A stretch of 64,000 nucleotides of DNA from Candidatus Rokuibacteriota bacterium (GTDB lineage: Bacteria > Methylomirabilota > Methylomirabilia > Rokubacteriales > CSP1-6). Within the stretch, counting starts at the first letter, position 1. Each line of letters opens with the position of its first letter. The DNA lies in contig QHSU01000055.1 in NCBI GenBank assembly GCA_003220535.1, forward strand, positions 124,001 to 188,000. Direction: 5' to 3'. Below, in pieces: positions 20,382-28,850 of the stretch. The notes under the pieces were generated by a model that worked only from the letters and a program-made list of their open reading frames with translations, was not told where the DNA came from and did no database searches. The translations under genes and the position numbers were made by a program.

Positions 20382-21863
20382 GTGAGCGGGTCAGCGAGGC
20401 GCTACCGGATTCCTCCATTCGTCGCGGGTCTCGTGCTCATTGTGCTCGCCCTCGTTGCGGTGCCGTCGTGGGTGGGGGCGCAGGCGGGGGACGCGGGGGC
20501 GGGGAAGGCTGTGTACGAGCGGAGGTGCGCGGGCTGCCACGGCGACAAGGGGGATGGGAAGGGGCCGGCCGCCGAGTTGCTCTCGCCGAGGCCCCGCGAT
20601 TTCACCACGGGCATCTACAAGATTCGGACGACGGCAAACAAAGTCCCGTCCGACCAGGACCTGTTCCGGACCATCACGGAGGGCATGGCCGGAACCTCGA
20701 TGCCGTCGTGGGCGGTACTGCCCGAACGGGACCGGTGGAACCTGGTCGCGTACATCAAGACGTTCGCCGCGGAGAAGTTCAAAGAGGCGCCGAAGAAGCT
20801 CGAGCTTCCAAAGGAGGTCGCCTCGTCGGCGGAGTCCATCAAGCGCGGCAAGGAGATGTTCGAGGCGATCGAATGCCACAAGTGCCACGGCGCCGAGGGC
20901 CGCGCCGACGGCCCCTCGCGCGCCGAGCTGAAGGACGAGTGGGGCTATCCGATTGCGCCCGCGAACCTCACCAAGTGGTGGAACTTCCGCGGGGGCTCGA
21001 GCCGCGCCGACATCGCCACGCGGCTCGCCAACGGCATCCTCGGCACGCCGATGCCCACCTTCCTCGACAGCGTCGAGAAGCCCGACGACATCTGGCACCT
21101 GACGAACTACATCTTGTCGCTCGGGCCCGAGTCGCCGCAATACGCGACGCTCGTCACGGTCACGGCGGTGTCCGACGCGATCCCCGACGACCCGAACGCG
21201 GCGCTCTGGACGAAGCTCGTGGCGAATCGCATCTCGCTGATGGGACAGGTGATCGTCGATCCCCGGAACTTCAACCCGGCGATCGATCTCGTGTCGGTCC
21301 GTGCCGCGTACAACGACAGGGAGATCGCGTTCCACCTCACGTGGGACGACCCGACCCAGTCCGTCGACGAGCCCGCGAAGAAGCTCTACACGGACGCGAT
21401 CGCGCTGCAGTTTCCACCCCAGATCGCCGCGGGGACCGAACGGCCGTATTTCCTGATGGGCGACGCCTCGGACGCCGTCTACCTGCTGCGCTGGGAAAGC
21501 GGCAAGGGTGTGATGGAGGCGACGGCGAACGGCCCGACGAAGATTGTCGCGATCGCGGGCGCGGAGGCGACCGGCAAGGCGGTGTATGCCAACGGCCAAT
21601 ACCGCCTAGTGATCAAGCGTCCTCTGGTGTCCAAAGACCCAACGCGGCCCACGTTCAGGCCCGCGGTCTTCACGCCGGTCGCATTTCAGGCCTGGGACGG
21701 CGGCGCGGGGGAGACGGGCCCGAGGATGTCGTTGACATCATGGTACTATCTGCGGCTGGAGGAGCCGCAGTCGAACCGCCGTTTCGTCATTCCTCCGGTC
21801 GTCGCAATCCTCACAGTGGCGGTGATGCTGCTCGTGGTGCGAGCCGCGAACAAGCGGGCATAA
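20382..21863 (+). CDS. Dihaem cytochrome c with C-terminal ethylbenzene-dehydrogenase-type haem-binding domain
   Basis: 493 aa. After a signal/anchor segment (FVAGLVLIVLALVAVPSWVGA) come two cytochrome c domains (CAGCH with GDKGDGKGPAA, then CHKCH with GAEGRADGPS), then a domain (about residues 270-455) resembling the gamma subunit haem-binding domain of the DMSO reductase family (EB_dh). A C-terminal membrane span (FVIPPVVAILTVAVMLLVV) follows. No molybdenum subunit is encoded here. The GTG at 20382 lacks a good ribosome site and lies 12 bp after the hairpin; a downstream start is less likely because it would cut the signal. Confidence 0.82.
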   Translation: MSGSARRYRIPPFVAGLVLIVLALVAVPSWVGAQAGDAGAGKAVYERRCAGCHGDKGDGKGPAAELLSPRPRDFTTGIYKIRTTANKVPSDQDLFRTITEGMAGTSMPSWAVLPERDRWNLVAYIKTFAAEKFKEAPKKLELPKEVASSAESIKRGKEMFEAIECHKCHGAEGRADGPSRAELKDEWGYPIAPANLTKWWNFRGGSSRADIATRLANGILGTPMPTFLDSVEKPDDIWHLTNYILSLGPESPQYATLVTVTAVSDAIPDDPNAALWTKLVANRISLMGQVIVDPRNFNPAIDLVSVRAAYNDREIAFHLTWDDPTQSVDEPAKKLYTDAIALQFPPQIAAGTERPYFLMGDASDAVYLLRWESGKGVMEATANGPTKIVAIAGAEATGKAVYANGQYRLVIKRPLVSKDPTRPTFRPAVFTPVAFQAWDGGAGETGPRMSLTSWYYLRLEEPQSNRRFVIPPVVAILTVAVMLLVVRAANKRA

Positions 21864-21888
21864 CTCGAATTCAGGAGGAGTAAGGGCC

Positions 21889-22587
21889 ATGCGTAAGGCA
21901 ATCGGCGCGTTTCTGGCGATCGCGCTCGTCGCGGGCGTCGCCGTCGTCGCTCATCGCCCGGGGCCGGCCGGCGCGCAGGGAGGCGGGACCATCGAAGCCG
22001 CGGTGACGTATGCCGGCGCGCCGATGGTCGAGAAGCTCAAGGTGAACAAGGACACGGAGAAGTGCGGGACCGAGGCGGTGATCGAGAAGGTCGTAGTCGG
22101 CGCCAACAAGGGCCTGGCCAACGCCGTCGTGTCCGTCCCGGGCGCCAAGGGTGCCGCGAAGGCGGTGAAGGCCACCGTCGACCAGCACGGCTGCAAGTTC
22201 GTCCCGCACGTGACCGCGATGACGCCGGGCGAGCTCGAGCTCAAGAACTCCGACGACATCCTGCACAACATCCACACGTACTCGACGGCGAATCCGTCCA
22301 TCAACAAGGCCCAGCCGAAGTTCAAGAAGGTGATGACCGAGAAGCTCGAGAAGCCCGAGATCGTCAAGCTCACCTGCGACGTCCACAGCTGGATGCTCGG
22401 GTGGGTCGCCGTCATGCCGAACCCGTTCTTCGGCGTGACCGACGCGAACGGCAGCGCGAAGATCGAGAACGTCCCGCCCGGCAAGTACACCCTCGAGGCG
22501 TGGCACGAGACGCTCGGCAAGCAGACGAAGGACGTCGAGGTCAAGGCCGGTCAAACGACGAAAGTCGCGATCGAGATGAAGAAGTAA
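21889..22587 (+). CDS. Secreted cupredoxin-like protein with carboxypeptidase-regulatory-like domain, paralogue 1
   Basis: 232 aa with signal peptide (AIGAFLAIALVAGVAVVAH). The middle part ends in DILHNIHTYS ... VKLTCDVHSWMLGWVAV: a His followed later by Cys-x2-His-x2-Met, the ligand order of cupredoxin copper sites. The last ~70 residues (GVTDANGSAKIENVPPGKYT) resemble a carboxypeptidase regulatory-like beta-sandwich. Strong ribosome site (AGGAGGAG) upstream. It directly precedes the cytochrome c oxidase genes; a paralogue (29577-30350) closes the cluster. A role as a copper electron carrier or copper donor is inferred. Confidence 0.75.
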   Translation: MRKAIGAFLAIALVAGVAVVAHRPGPAGAQGGGTIEAAVTYAGAPMVEKLKVNKDTEKCGTEAVIEKVVVGANKGLANAVVSVPGAKGAAKAVKATVDQHGCKFVPHVTAMTPGELELKNSDDILHNIHTYSTANPSINKAQPKFKKVMTEKLEKPEIVKLTCDVHSWMLGWVAVMPNPFFGVTDANGSAKIENVPPGKYTLEAWHETLGKQTKDVEVKAGQTTKVAIEMKK

Positions 22588-22608
22588 GAGCCAGGAGGCT
22601 CTGCGAGC

Positions 22609-23361
22609 ATGCTTGACTGGTGGCTGCCGGAGAACGTTTCGACCTACGGCCAGGAGATCGACTGGCTCTTCCACCTCATCTACTACATCACCGGCGTGAC
22701 GTTCGTCCTCGTCTTCGTCACGATGCTGGTGTTCCTCGTGATGTACCGGGATCGCCCCGGCCGGCGGGCGCGGTACACCCACGGCAACACCATGCTGGAG
22801 ATCGTCTGGACGGTGGTCCCGGCGCTGATCCTGGTCATCCTGACGCTCCTCAGCGTCCCGGCGTGGTCGAAGATCAAGATGACCATGCCGGAGACCGACT
22901 TCGTGGTGCAGGTGACGGCCAAGCAGTTCAACTGGCAGGTGACGTATCCGGGACCCGACGGCAAGTTCGGCACGACGGACGACAAGACCCTGCTGGACGA
23001 GATGCACGTGCCCGTCAACAAGGTCGTCCGCGTCATCCTGAAGTCCCAGGACGTGATTCACAGCTTCTTCGTCCCCCAGTTCCGGATGAAGCAGGACGCG
23101 GTCCCCGGCCGCGAGATCCGCCAGTGGTTCGAGGCGACCAAGCCGGGCCGGTACGAGTGGCCGTGCGCGGAGCTGTGCGGCTTCGGGCACTCGGGGATGC
23201 GGGGCTGGATCTACGTCCACACGCCCGAAGAGTACGGGAAGTGGGCCGCGCAGAACCTGACGGCGGAGGCCACGGCCGCGGCGGCCGAGGCGACGCCGCC
23301 GGACAAGAAGGGCGAGACGACGAAGGCCGAGCCTAAGAAAGAGGGGAAAACCAAGAAATGA
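22609..23361 (+). CDS. coxB: Cytochrome c oxidase subunit II
   Basis: 250 aa. Two N-terminal transmembrane helices (IYYITGVTFVLVFVTMLVFL and TMLEIVWTVVPALILVILTL) precede the CuA domain. The CuA ligands are complete: His in DVIHSFFVPQFR and the motif CAELCGFGHSGM (Cys, Glu carbonyl, Cys, His, Met). The C-terminal tail is Ala/Lys-rich (TAAAAEATPPDKKGETTKAE) and unusual in length. It receives electrons from cytochrome c. Its stop overlaps the coxA start (ATGA). Confidence 0.95.
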   Translation: MLDWWLPENVSTYGQEIDWLFHLIYYITGVTFVLVFVTMLVFLVMYRDRPGRRARYTHGNTMLEIVWTVVPALILVILTLLSVPAWSKIKMTMPETDFVVQVTAKQFNWQVTYPGPDGKFGTTDDKTLLDEMHVPVNKVVRVILKSQDVIHSFFVPQFRMKQDAVPGREIRQWFEATKPGRYEWPCAELCGFGHSGMRGWIYVHTPEEYGKWAAQNLTAEATAAAAEATPPDKKGETTKAEPKKEGKTKK

Positions 23362-25112
23362 GCGCCACCAGCGCGACCGCTCACGCGCACGTCGAGCACG
23401 CCGGCCACCACGAGCTCGGCTTCGTGCGGACATACATCTTCTCCACGGACCACAAGATGATCGCCCGGCAGTTCCTGTTCCTGGGACTCTTCATGATGAT
23501 CATCGGCGGCCTGCTCGCCCTCGTCGTCCGCTGGCAGCTCGCCTGGCCCGAGACGGCCGTCCCCGGACTCGGCGGCATCCTCACGGAGACGGGCGGCATC
23601 CTCGAGCCCAGCACCTACAACATGGCGTTCACCATGCACGCCACGATCATGATCTTCTTCGTGATCATGCCGATCCTGGCGGGCTGCTTCGGGAATTTCT
23701 GTATCCCGCTGATGATCGGGGCGCGCGACATGGCGTTCCCGTTCCTGAACATGCTCTCGTTCTGGGTGACGGGCAGCGCGGGCCTGATCATGCTCTCCGG
23801 CTTCTTCGTCGAGGGCGGCCACGCGGCCGCCGGCTGGACCTCCTACGCCCCGCTCTCGGCAGTGCCGTCGTACACCGGCGTGAACTGGGGCCAGAACATC
23901 TGGTGCATCAGCCTGTTCATCATGGGTATCGGCTCGATGATGGGCTCGATCAACTACATCACGACGATCATCAACATGCGGGCGCCGGGTATGCGGCTCT
24001 TCCGGATGCCGCTCGTGGTGTGGTCGCTCTTCATCACGGCGATCCTGCTCCTCCTGGCCCTGCCGGTGCTCACGTCGGGCGTCGCCATGCTGCTGTTCGA
24101 CCGCACGCTCGGCACGAGCTGGTTCAAGCCCGCCGGCGGCGGCGAGCCGCTCCTGTGGCAGCACCTCTTCTGGTACTTCGGCCACCCGGAGGTCTACATC
24201 CTGATCCTCCCGGCGATGGGCATCGCCTCCGAGATCCTGCCGGTCTTCTGCCGGAAGCCGATCTTCGGCTACCACGCGATGGCGTTCTCGATGATCGGGA
24301 TCGCGTTCCTGTCCTGGATCGTCTACGGCCACCACATGTTCGTCAGCGGCATGAGCCCGGCGCTCGGGATGGCCTTCACGGTCACCACGATGGTGATCGC
24401 GGTGCCCTCGGCGATCAAGACGTTCAACTGGCTGGGCACGCTCTGGGGGGCGCGGATCCAGTTCACGGTCCCCATGCTCAACGCGCTCGCGTTCGTGTCG
24501 ATGTTCGTCATCGGCGGCCTCTCGGGCATCTTCATGGCCTCGACGCCGGTCGACATCTACATCCAGGACACGTACTTCATCGTGGCGCACATCCACTACG
24601 TCGTCTTCGGCGGCTCGATCTTCGGCGCGTTCGCCGCGATCTACTACTGGTTCCCGAAGATGTTCGGCCGGATGACGAACACCGTCCTCGGCCATCTGCA
24701 CTTCTGGCCGACGTTCGTGTTCTTCAATCTGACCTTCTTCCCGATGCACATCATCGGAGTCGGCGGGCAGATGCGCCGCATCTACAATCCGATGCAGTAC
24801 GAGTTCCTCCAGCACCAGCAGCACTGGAACGTGTTCATCACGGTGTCGGCCCTGTGCCTCGGCGTGGCGCAGATCTTCTTCGTCATCAACTTCTTCTGGT
24901 CGCTGTTCGCCGGCAAGAAGGCGCCGATGAACCCGTGGAACGCGACCACACTCGAATGGACGGCACCATCGCCGCCTCCGCACCTGAACTGGGGTCCCAC
25001 GCTGCCGACGGTGCATCGGGGTCCGTACGAGTACAGCTCCCCGGAGTCGAAGGAAGACTTCTTGCCACAGAACGCGCCGCCGGTGGTGACGGCCGGAGCG
25101 CGGCGGCACTGA
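23358..25112 (+). CDS. coxA: Cytochrome c oxidase subunit I
   Basis: 584 aa with 12 or more helices. Haem and copper ligands are present: His in FTMHATIMIFF (haem a), the CuB/Tyr site FGHPEVYILILP including the cross-linkable Tyr and the D-channel Glu, the HH pair in VYGHHMFVSGMSP and the HxH pair in IVAHIHYVVFGG. The Glu in GHPEVY places it in the A1 group of haem-copper oxidases. It reduces oxygen and pumps protons in the inner membrane. Overlap with coxB by 4 bp shows tight coupling. Confidence 0.96.
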   Translation: MSATSATAHAHVEHAGHHELGFVRTYIFSTDHKMIARQFLFLGLFMMIIGGLLALVVRWQLAWPETAVPGLGGILTETGGILEPSTYNMAFTMHATIMIFFVIMPILAGCFGNFCIPLMIGARDMAFPFLNMLSFWVTGSAGLIMLSGFFVEGGHAAAGWTSYAPLSAVPSYTGVNWGQNIWCISLFIMGIGSMMGSINYITTIINMRAPGMRLFRMPLVVWSLFITAILLLLALPVLTSGVAMLLFDRTLGTSWFKPAGGGEPLLWQHLFWYFGHPEVYILILPAMGIASEILPVFCRKPIFGYHAMAFSMIGIAFLSWIVYGHHMFVSGMSPALGMAFTVTTMVIAVPSAIKTFNWLGTLWGARIQFTVPMLNALAFVSMFVIGGLSGIFMASTPVDIYIQDTYFIVAHIHYVVFGGSIFGAFAAIYYWFPKMFGRMTNTVLGHLHFWPTFVFFNLTFFPMHIIGVGGQMRRIYNPMQYEFLQHQQHWNVFITVSALCLGVAQIFFVINFFWSLFAGKKAPMNPWNATTLEWTAPSPPPHLNWGPTLPTVHRGPYEYSSPESKEDFLPQNAPPVVTAGARRH

Positions 25113-25129
25113 TCGGGACGGCGAGACCG

Positions 25130-26275
25130 GTGGCCCACCGCCTGGCGCTGTCGACCCTGGCCGCGACGTGCGTGCTCATCCTCCTCGGAGGGCTGGTGAC
25201 GAACACGGGCGCGGCCCTCGCGGTGCCCGACTGGCCGAGCACGTTCGGCTACAACATGGTGCTCTTTCCCTGGTCGCGGATGGTGGGCGGCATCTTGTAC
25301 GAGCACAGTCACCGGCTGATGGGTGCGCTGGTCGGCCTGCTGACCCTGGCGCTGGCCGGCGCGCTGTGGCGCGCAGGCGGCCGACTGCGCCGGCTGGGCC
25401 TCGTGGCGGTGGCCGTCGTCCTCGCCCAGGGCGTGCTGGGCGGGCTGCGCGTCGTCCTCCTGGAGGACACGCTCGCAATCATCCATGGCAGTCTCGCCCA
25501 GGCCTTCTTCGCCCTGCTGGCCGCGATCGCGCTGCTGACGGCTCCGCGCGGACGGGTCGCCGGGGCCCCGGTCGAGCCGGCGCTGAAGGGGTTGGTCGTG
25601 GTCGCGACCGCGCTCCTGTACGCGCAGATCGTCTTCGGCGCGCTCCTGACGCACGCCGGACGCATCGACCTTCACCTGGCCGGCGCCGTGCTGGTGTTCG
25701 CCATGGTGCCGATCGTCGCGGCGCGGCTGCGCCGGACCGGAGACGCCGTGGCGGCGCCCGTGTCACGGCTGCTGCTCGTTCTGCTCGGCGTCCAGCTCTT
25801 GCTCGGCGTCGGGAGCTTTCTGGCGAGGTTCTCGTCGCTCTGGATTCCCGGCGAGCAGATCACCGTGACCCTGCTGCCGGTGGCGCACCGACTGGTCGGC
25901 AGCCTCATCCTCGGCGCCATCGTGGTTCTCGCCGTGCGAGTCTCCACCGCCGAGACTGATCCGCAACCGATTGATCGGGCGCGACGGAGCCACGCCGCAT
26001 CTATCTCAGGCCACACCGGGTCTGAGCCGGCCTCACGGACCCCGCTACAACGGAGCCACGCCGCGTCTCTCTCAGGCCACCCCGGGCCTGCGCCGACCTC
26101 ACGGACCCCGCTACAACAAACCCGGGTTGATCGGGCGCCGCGGAGCCACGCCGCATCCATCTCAGGCCACCCCGAGTCTGCACCGACCTCACGGACCCCG
26201 CTACAACAAACCCACGCCGCATCCATCTCAGGCCACCCCGGGTCCGAGCCGCCCGCACGGCACTCGTTACCATGA
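25130..26275 (+). CDS. ctaA: Haem A synthase with repetitive C-terminal tail
   Basis: 381 aa. The membrane core (about residues 1-285) shows the CtaA pattern: LGGLVTNTGAALAVPDWPST, EHSHRLMGALVG, IIHGSLAQAFFALL, LHLAGAVLVFA and PVAHRLVGSLILG, giving the four conserved His of the haem sites. It converts haem O to haem A for subunit I. The last ~95 residues are encoded by 66-bp tandem repeats (see 25986-26270), an extension not expected in this family. The GTG at 25130 is the most plausible start; the ribosome site is weak. The stop overlaps the ctaB start (ATGA). Confidence 0.9.
   Translation: MAHRLALSTLAATCVLILLGGLVTNTGAALAVPDWPSTFGYNMVLFPWSRMVGGILYEHSHRLMGALVGLLTLALAGALWRAGGRLRRLGLVAVAVVLAQGVLGGLRVVLLEDTLAIIHGSLAQAFFALLAAIALLTAPRGRVAGAPVEPALKGLVVVATALLYAQIVFGALLTHAGRIDLHLAGAVLVFAMVPIVAARLRRTGDAVAAPVSRLLLVLLGVQLLLGVGSFLARFSSLWIPGEQITVTLLPVAHRLVGSLILGAIVVLAVRVSTAETDPQPIDRARRSHAASISGHTGSEPASRTPLQRSHAASLSGHPGPAPTSRTPLQQTRVDRAPRSHAASISGHPESAPTSRTPLQQTHAASISGHPGSEPPARHSLP
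25986..26270 (+). repeat. In-frame 66-bp tandem repeats at the 3' end of ctaA
   Basis: Three 66-bp copies at 25986-26051, 26052-26117 and 26142-26207, plus a degenerate partial copy at 26214-26270. The core reads GGAGCCACGCCGCATC...CTCAGGCCAC...CGCTACAAC. Copies 1 and 2 are directly adjacent; 24 bp (including TTGATCGGGCGC, also found just before copy 1) separates 2 and 3. Since 66 is a multiple of three, each copy adds the same 22-residue unit (core SHAASISGH ... SRTPLQ). Confidence 0.93.
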
Positions 26276-27198
26276 CACCGCCCACCCTCGACACGGCGCG
26301 GGTATCGACCGAGGCGATCGTCGTCGCGCTCGCGCGGGAGCGCCGCCGAGTCGCGGCCGACCTGATCGCCCTCACGAAGCCGCGCGTCGTCCTCATGATC
26401 CTGGTGACGACGGTCGTCGGGTACTACGTCGGGCTGCCGGGCGCGCCGGACTACGTCAGGCTCGTTCATCTTCTGATCGGGACGATGCTGGCCGCCGGCG
26501 GCACCCTCGCGCTGAACCAGTATTGGGAACGCGATGTCGACGCGCGGATGGAGCGGACCCGCGTGCGCCCACTCCCCGACGGTCGGCTGGCGCCGCTCGA
26601 GGCGCTCTTGTTCGGCACCACGGTCACGATCGCAGGGCTCGTCTACCTCGGCGCATTCGTCGGTACGCTCGTTCTCCTCGTGACCGCGGCGACGACCATG
26701 CTCTACCTCTTCGCCTACACGCCGCTCAAACTCCGGACGCCGCTCTGCACGATCATCGGAGCGGTGCCCGGGGCGTTGCCGCCGGTGACGGGCTGGGTGG
26801 CGTCGCGGGAAGGCTTCGGAATCGGCGCGTGGGTGCTGTTCGGCATTTTGTTTCTCTGGCAGCTGCCCCACACGCTCGCCATCGCGCGTCTCTACCGAGA
26901 CGACTATGCGCGCGCCGGCGTCCGGCTGTTGCCCGTCGTCGACGCCGAGGGCACCAGCACCGAACGGCAGATCGTCACGGGCTGCCTGGCGCTGCTGGCG
27001 GTGAGCCTCTTGCCGACGCTGATCGGCCTGGCCGGCCCGATCTACTTCGTGGGCGCGTTCCTGCTCGGCTCGGCCTTCGTCGCTCTCAGTACGCGCCAGG
27101 CGCTGACGCCGTCGGCCGGCGCGGCCCGGCGCGTCCTGGTCGCGTCGCTCTTGTATCTGCCGGTCCTCCTCGCCCTGCTGGCCTTCGACAAGGTATGA
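26272..27198 (+). CDS. ctaB: Protohaem IX farnesyltransferase (haem O synthase)
   Basis: 308 aa UbiA-family membrane enzyme. The first prenyl-diphosphate motif region is ALNQYWERDVDARMERTRVR (N-x3-D-x3-D), and the family block LIALTKPRVVLMILVTTVVG is N-terminal. It attaches farnesyl to haem B, supplying CtaA next door. The ATG at 26272 overlaps the ctaA stop and comes 2 bp after the repeat tail; the 3' end overlaps a small membrane-peptide gene by 4 bp. Confidence 0.93.
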   Translation: MTPPTLDTARVSTEAIVVALARERRRVAADLIALTKPRVVLMILVTTVVGYYVGLPGAPDYVRLVHLLIGTMLAAGGTLALNQYWERDVDARMERTRVRPLPDGRLAPLEALLFGTTVTIAGLVYLGAFVGTLVLLVTAATTMLYLFAYTPLKLRTPLCTIIGAVPGALPPVTGWVASREGFGIGAWVLFGILFLWQLPHTLAIARLYRDDYARAGVRLLPVVDAEGTSTERQIVTGCLALLAVSLLPTLIGLAGPIYFVGAFLLGSAFVALSTRQALTPSAGAARRVLVASLLYLPVLLALLAFDKV

Positions 27199-27293
27199 CG
27201 TCCGACGCGCGGAACCGGCAGACGCTGCGTGTGCTCCTGACGATCATCGGGGCGCTCATCGTCTCCGCGTTCCTCATCGGGATCCGCTGGTGA
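27195..27293 (+). CDS. Small single-span membrane protein in the oxidase operon
   Basis: 32 aa: a basic N-terminus (MTSDARNRQTLR) and one hydrophobic helix (VLLTIIGALIVSAFLIGI) ending RW. The start overlaps the ctaB stop (ATGA) and the stop overlaps the next ATG (TGATG), so it is embedded in a translationally coupled string, strong support for a real gene despite its size. Short one-helix proteins are common in oxidase operons (accessory or assembly subunits), but I cannot name a family. Confidence 0.7.
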   Translation: MTSDARNRQTLRVLLTIIGALIVSAFLIGIRW

Positions 27294-27961
27294 TGACCGC
27301 CACCGTCGATCGCCAGCCGGTCGCCCGACGGACCAACGGCCACCGGCCGCCGCCGCCGCCACCGACGGGGGGTGGCGATGGTCCCGAGCGAGAGCCCAGC
27401 CCGCGACGTCCGCTGCTGGACAACGTCAAGCTCGCGATGCTGTTCGTCATCTGCGGCGAGGTCATGTTCTTCGGCGGCCTCGTCTCCGCATTCCTCGTCC
27501 TGCGCGTCACCGCAGCCCAGTGGCCGCCGCCGCTCCAGCCCCGGCTGCCGATCGGCGTGACCGGCGTCAACACGCTCGTGTTGCTCGCCTCCAGCGTCGC
27601 GATGCTGGCGGCGAGCCGAGCGCTCGAGCGCGGCGACCGGCGAGCGCTCGTGCGACAGCTCCTGCTCACAGCCGGCCTCGGCGCCGCGTTCCTGCTCGTG
27701 CAGGGCTACGAGTGGGTCCGTCTCGTCAGCTTCGGGCTCACGGTGACGTCGGGCGCGTACGGCGGCACCTTCTACACCGTGATCGGGACGCACGCGGCGC
27801 ACGTCGTCGCGGCGGTCGTCTGGGTCGGCGTCACGGTCCTGCTCGCCGCCAACGGTCGGTTCGCCGATGGCCGCACAGGCCCGCTGCGGGCGTGCGCGAT
27901 CTACTGGCACTTCGTCGTCGCGTTGTGGCCGATCCTCTACGTGATGGTGTACCTCGTATGA
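27293..27961 (+). CDS. Cytochrome c oxidase subunit III-like protein (first copy)
   Basis: 222 aa. A Pro-rich cytoplasmic N-terminus is followed by five membrane spans typical for short subunit III proteins: LAMLFVICGEVMFFGGLVSA with its conserved Glu, VQGYEWVRL, TVIGTHAAHVVAAVVWVGV and YWHFVVALWPILYVMVYLV. ATG 27293 overlaps the preceding stop; GTG 27290 is possible. A second subunit III gene lies 260 bp downstream, so the complex may contain two different III-type subunits or two alternative ones. Confidence 0.88.
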   Translation: MTATVDRQPVARRTNGHRPPPPPPTGGGDGPEREPSPRRPLLDNVKLAMLFVICGEVMFFGGLVSAFLVLRVTAAQWPPPLQPRLPIGVTGVNTLVLLASSVAMLAASRALERGDRRALVRQLLLTAGLGAAFLLVQGYEWVRLVSFGLTVTSGAYGGTFYTVIGTHAAHVVAAVVWVGVTVLLAANGRFADGRTGPLRACAIYWHFVVALWPILYVMVYLV

Positions 27962-28224
27962 AGTCCTGGGGAGTCACCGCGCTGGCCCTGGTCCTGACGC
28001 CGCGTGTCGCCGTGGCGTGCGCGACGTGCATGGCGTCGCCGTTCGGCGATCAAACCTACACCTGGCCCTACCTCGGCCTCATCCTGCTACCGTTCGGTCT
28101 GGTGGCCGCGGTCGTCGGGGTCCTCGCCTACCAGGCGGGCTATCGCCCGCGGATCGTCGCGCGACAGTTCGCGGCTCGCTTCGCCGGGAAAGACGACCCG
28201 GCAATCATCAAGGAGACGACATGA
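27958..28224 (+). CDS. Small CxxC-containing membrane protein
   Basis: 88 aa. A signal-like N-terminus (WGVTALALVLTPRVAVA) is followed at once by CATCMASPFGDQTYTW, then one membrane helix (LGLILLPFGLVAAVVGVLAY) and a basic tail. The CxxC after the signal would be on the periplasmic face, where it could bind copper or act in thiol exchange; this is inference. It overlaps both neighbours by 4 bp (ATGA), between the two subunit III genes, so it belongs to the oxidase operon. No family recognised. Confidence 0.75.
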   Translation: MKSWGVTALALVLTPRVAVACATCMASPFGDQTYTWPYLGLILLPFGLVAAVVGVLAYQAGYRPRIVARQFAARFAGKDDPAIIKETT

Positions 28225-28838
28225 GTCAGGCAGCCGCGATGCACGGGGCGGTGGAAGCCGCCGAGTCGCCCCTCACCCCCGAAAGCTGGGGGAAGCTCGG
28301 CATGTGGATTTTTCTGGCCGGCGACGCCGTCGGCTTCGGCACCCTCCTGGCCGGCTACGGCGCGATGCGGGCGACGAGCGCAGATTGGCCCCGGCCGTTC
28401 GACGTCCTCGGCATCAACCTGACGGCCGCGATGACCTTCCTTCTCATCTGCTCGAGCGTGACGATGGTGAAGGCGCTCGAGTGGCTGGGCAAGGGGGACA
28501 AGGGCCGAGCGATCAGGTTCCTTTTCTTCACCGCGCTCGGGGGCGCGATCTTCGTCAGCCTGCAGGCCTACGAGTGGACGCACCTGATCCACCGAGGGCT
28601 CCACATCAACGGTAACCCGTGGGGCGCCTCGCTCTTCGGCACGTCGTTCTTCCTCGTGACGGGCTTTCACGGCCTGCACGTCACCGCCGGCGTCATCTAC
28701 CTGCTCGCGATCATGCGGGTCGTCGCCCGGCGGCCCACGCCCGCGGCGAGCTACAACGCGGTCGAGATCACCGGGCTCTACTGGCATTTCGTCGACCTCG
28801 TCTGGATCATGGTGTTCACCTTCATGTACCTCCTGTAA
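28221..28838 (+). CDS. Cytochrome c oxidase subunit III (second copy)
   Basis: 205 aa with five membrane spans: KLGMWIFLAGDAVGFGTLLA, LTAAMTFLLICSSVTMVKAL, FVSLQAYEWTHLI, FFLVTGFHGLHVTAGVIYLL and YWHFVDLVWIMVFTFMYLL. The FHGLHV and YWHFVDLVW motifs are classic for subunit III. It differs clearly from the first copy, so duplication is old or the genes have separate origins. The start overlaps the CxxC protein stop; subunit IV follows 12 bp later. Confidence 0.92.
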   Translation: MSQAAAMHGAVEAAESPLTPESWGKLGMWIFLAGDAVGFGTLLAGYGAMRATSADWPRPFDVLGINLTAAMTFLLICSSVTMVKALEWLGKGDKGRAIRFLFFTALGGAIFVSLQAYEWTHLIHRGLHINGNPWGASLFGTSFFLVTGFHGLHVTAGVIYLLAIMRVVARRPTPAASYNAVEITGLYWHFVDLVWIMVFTFMYLL

Positions 28839-28850
28839 GGGGTCGAAGCC

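Noticed and set aside
25986-26270. CRISPR-like array
   Set aside because: Repeats are 66 bp, directly adjacent or with short similar flanks, inside a coding frame and without unique spacers.
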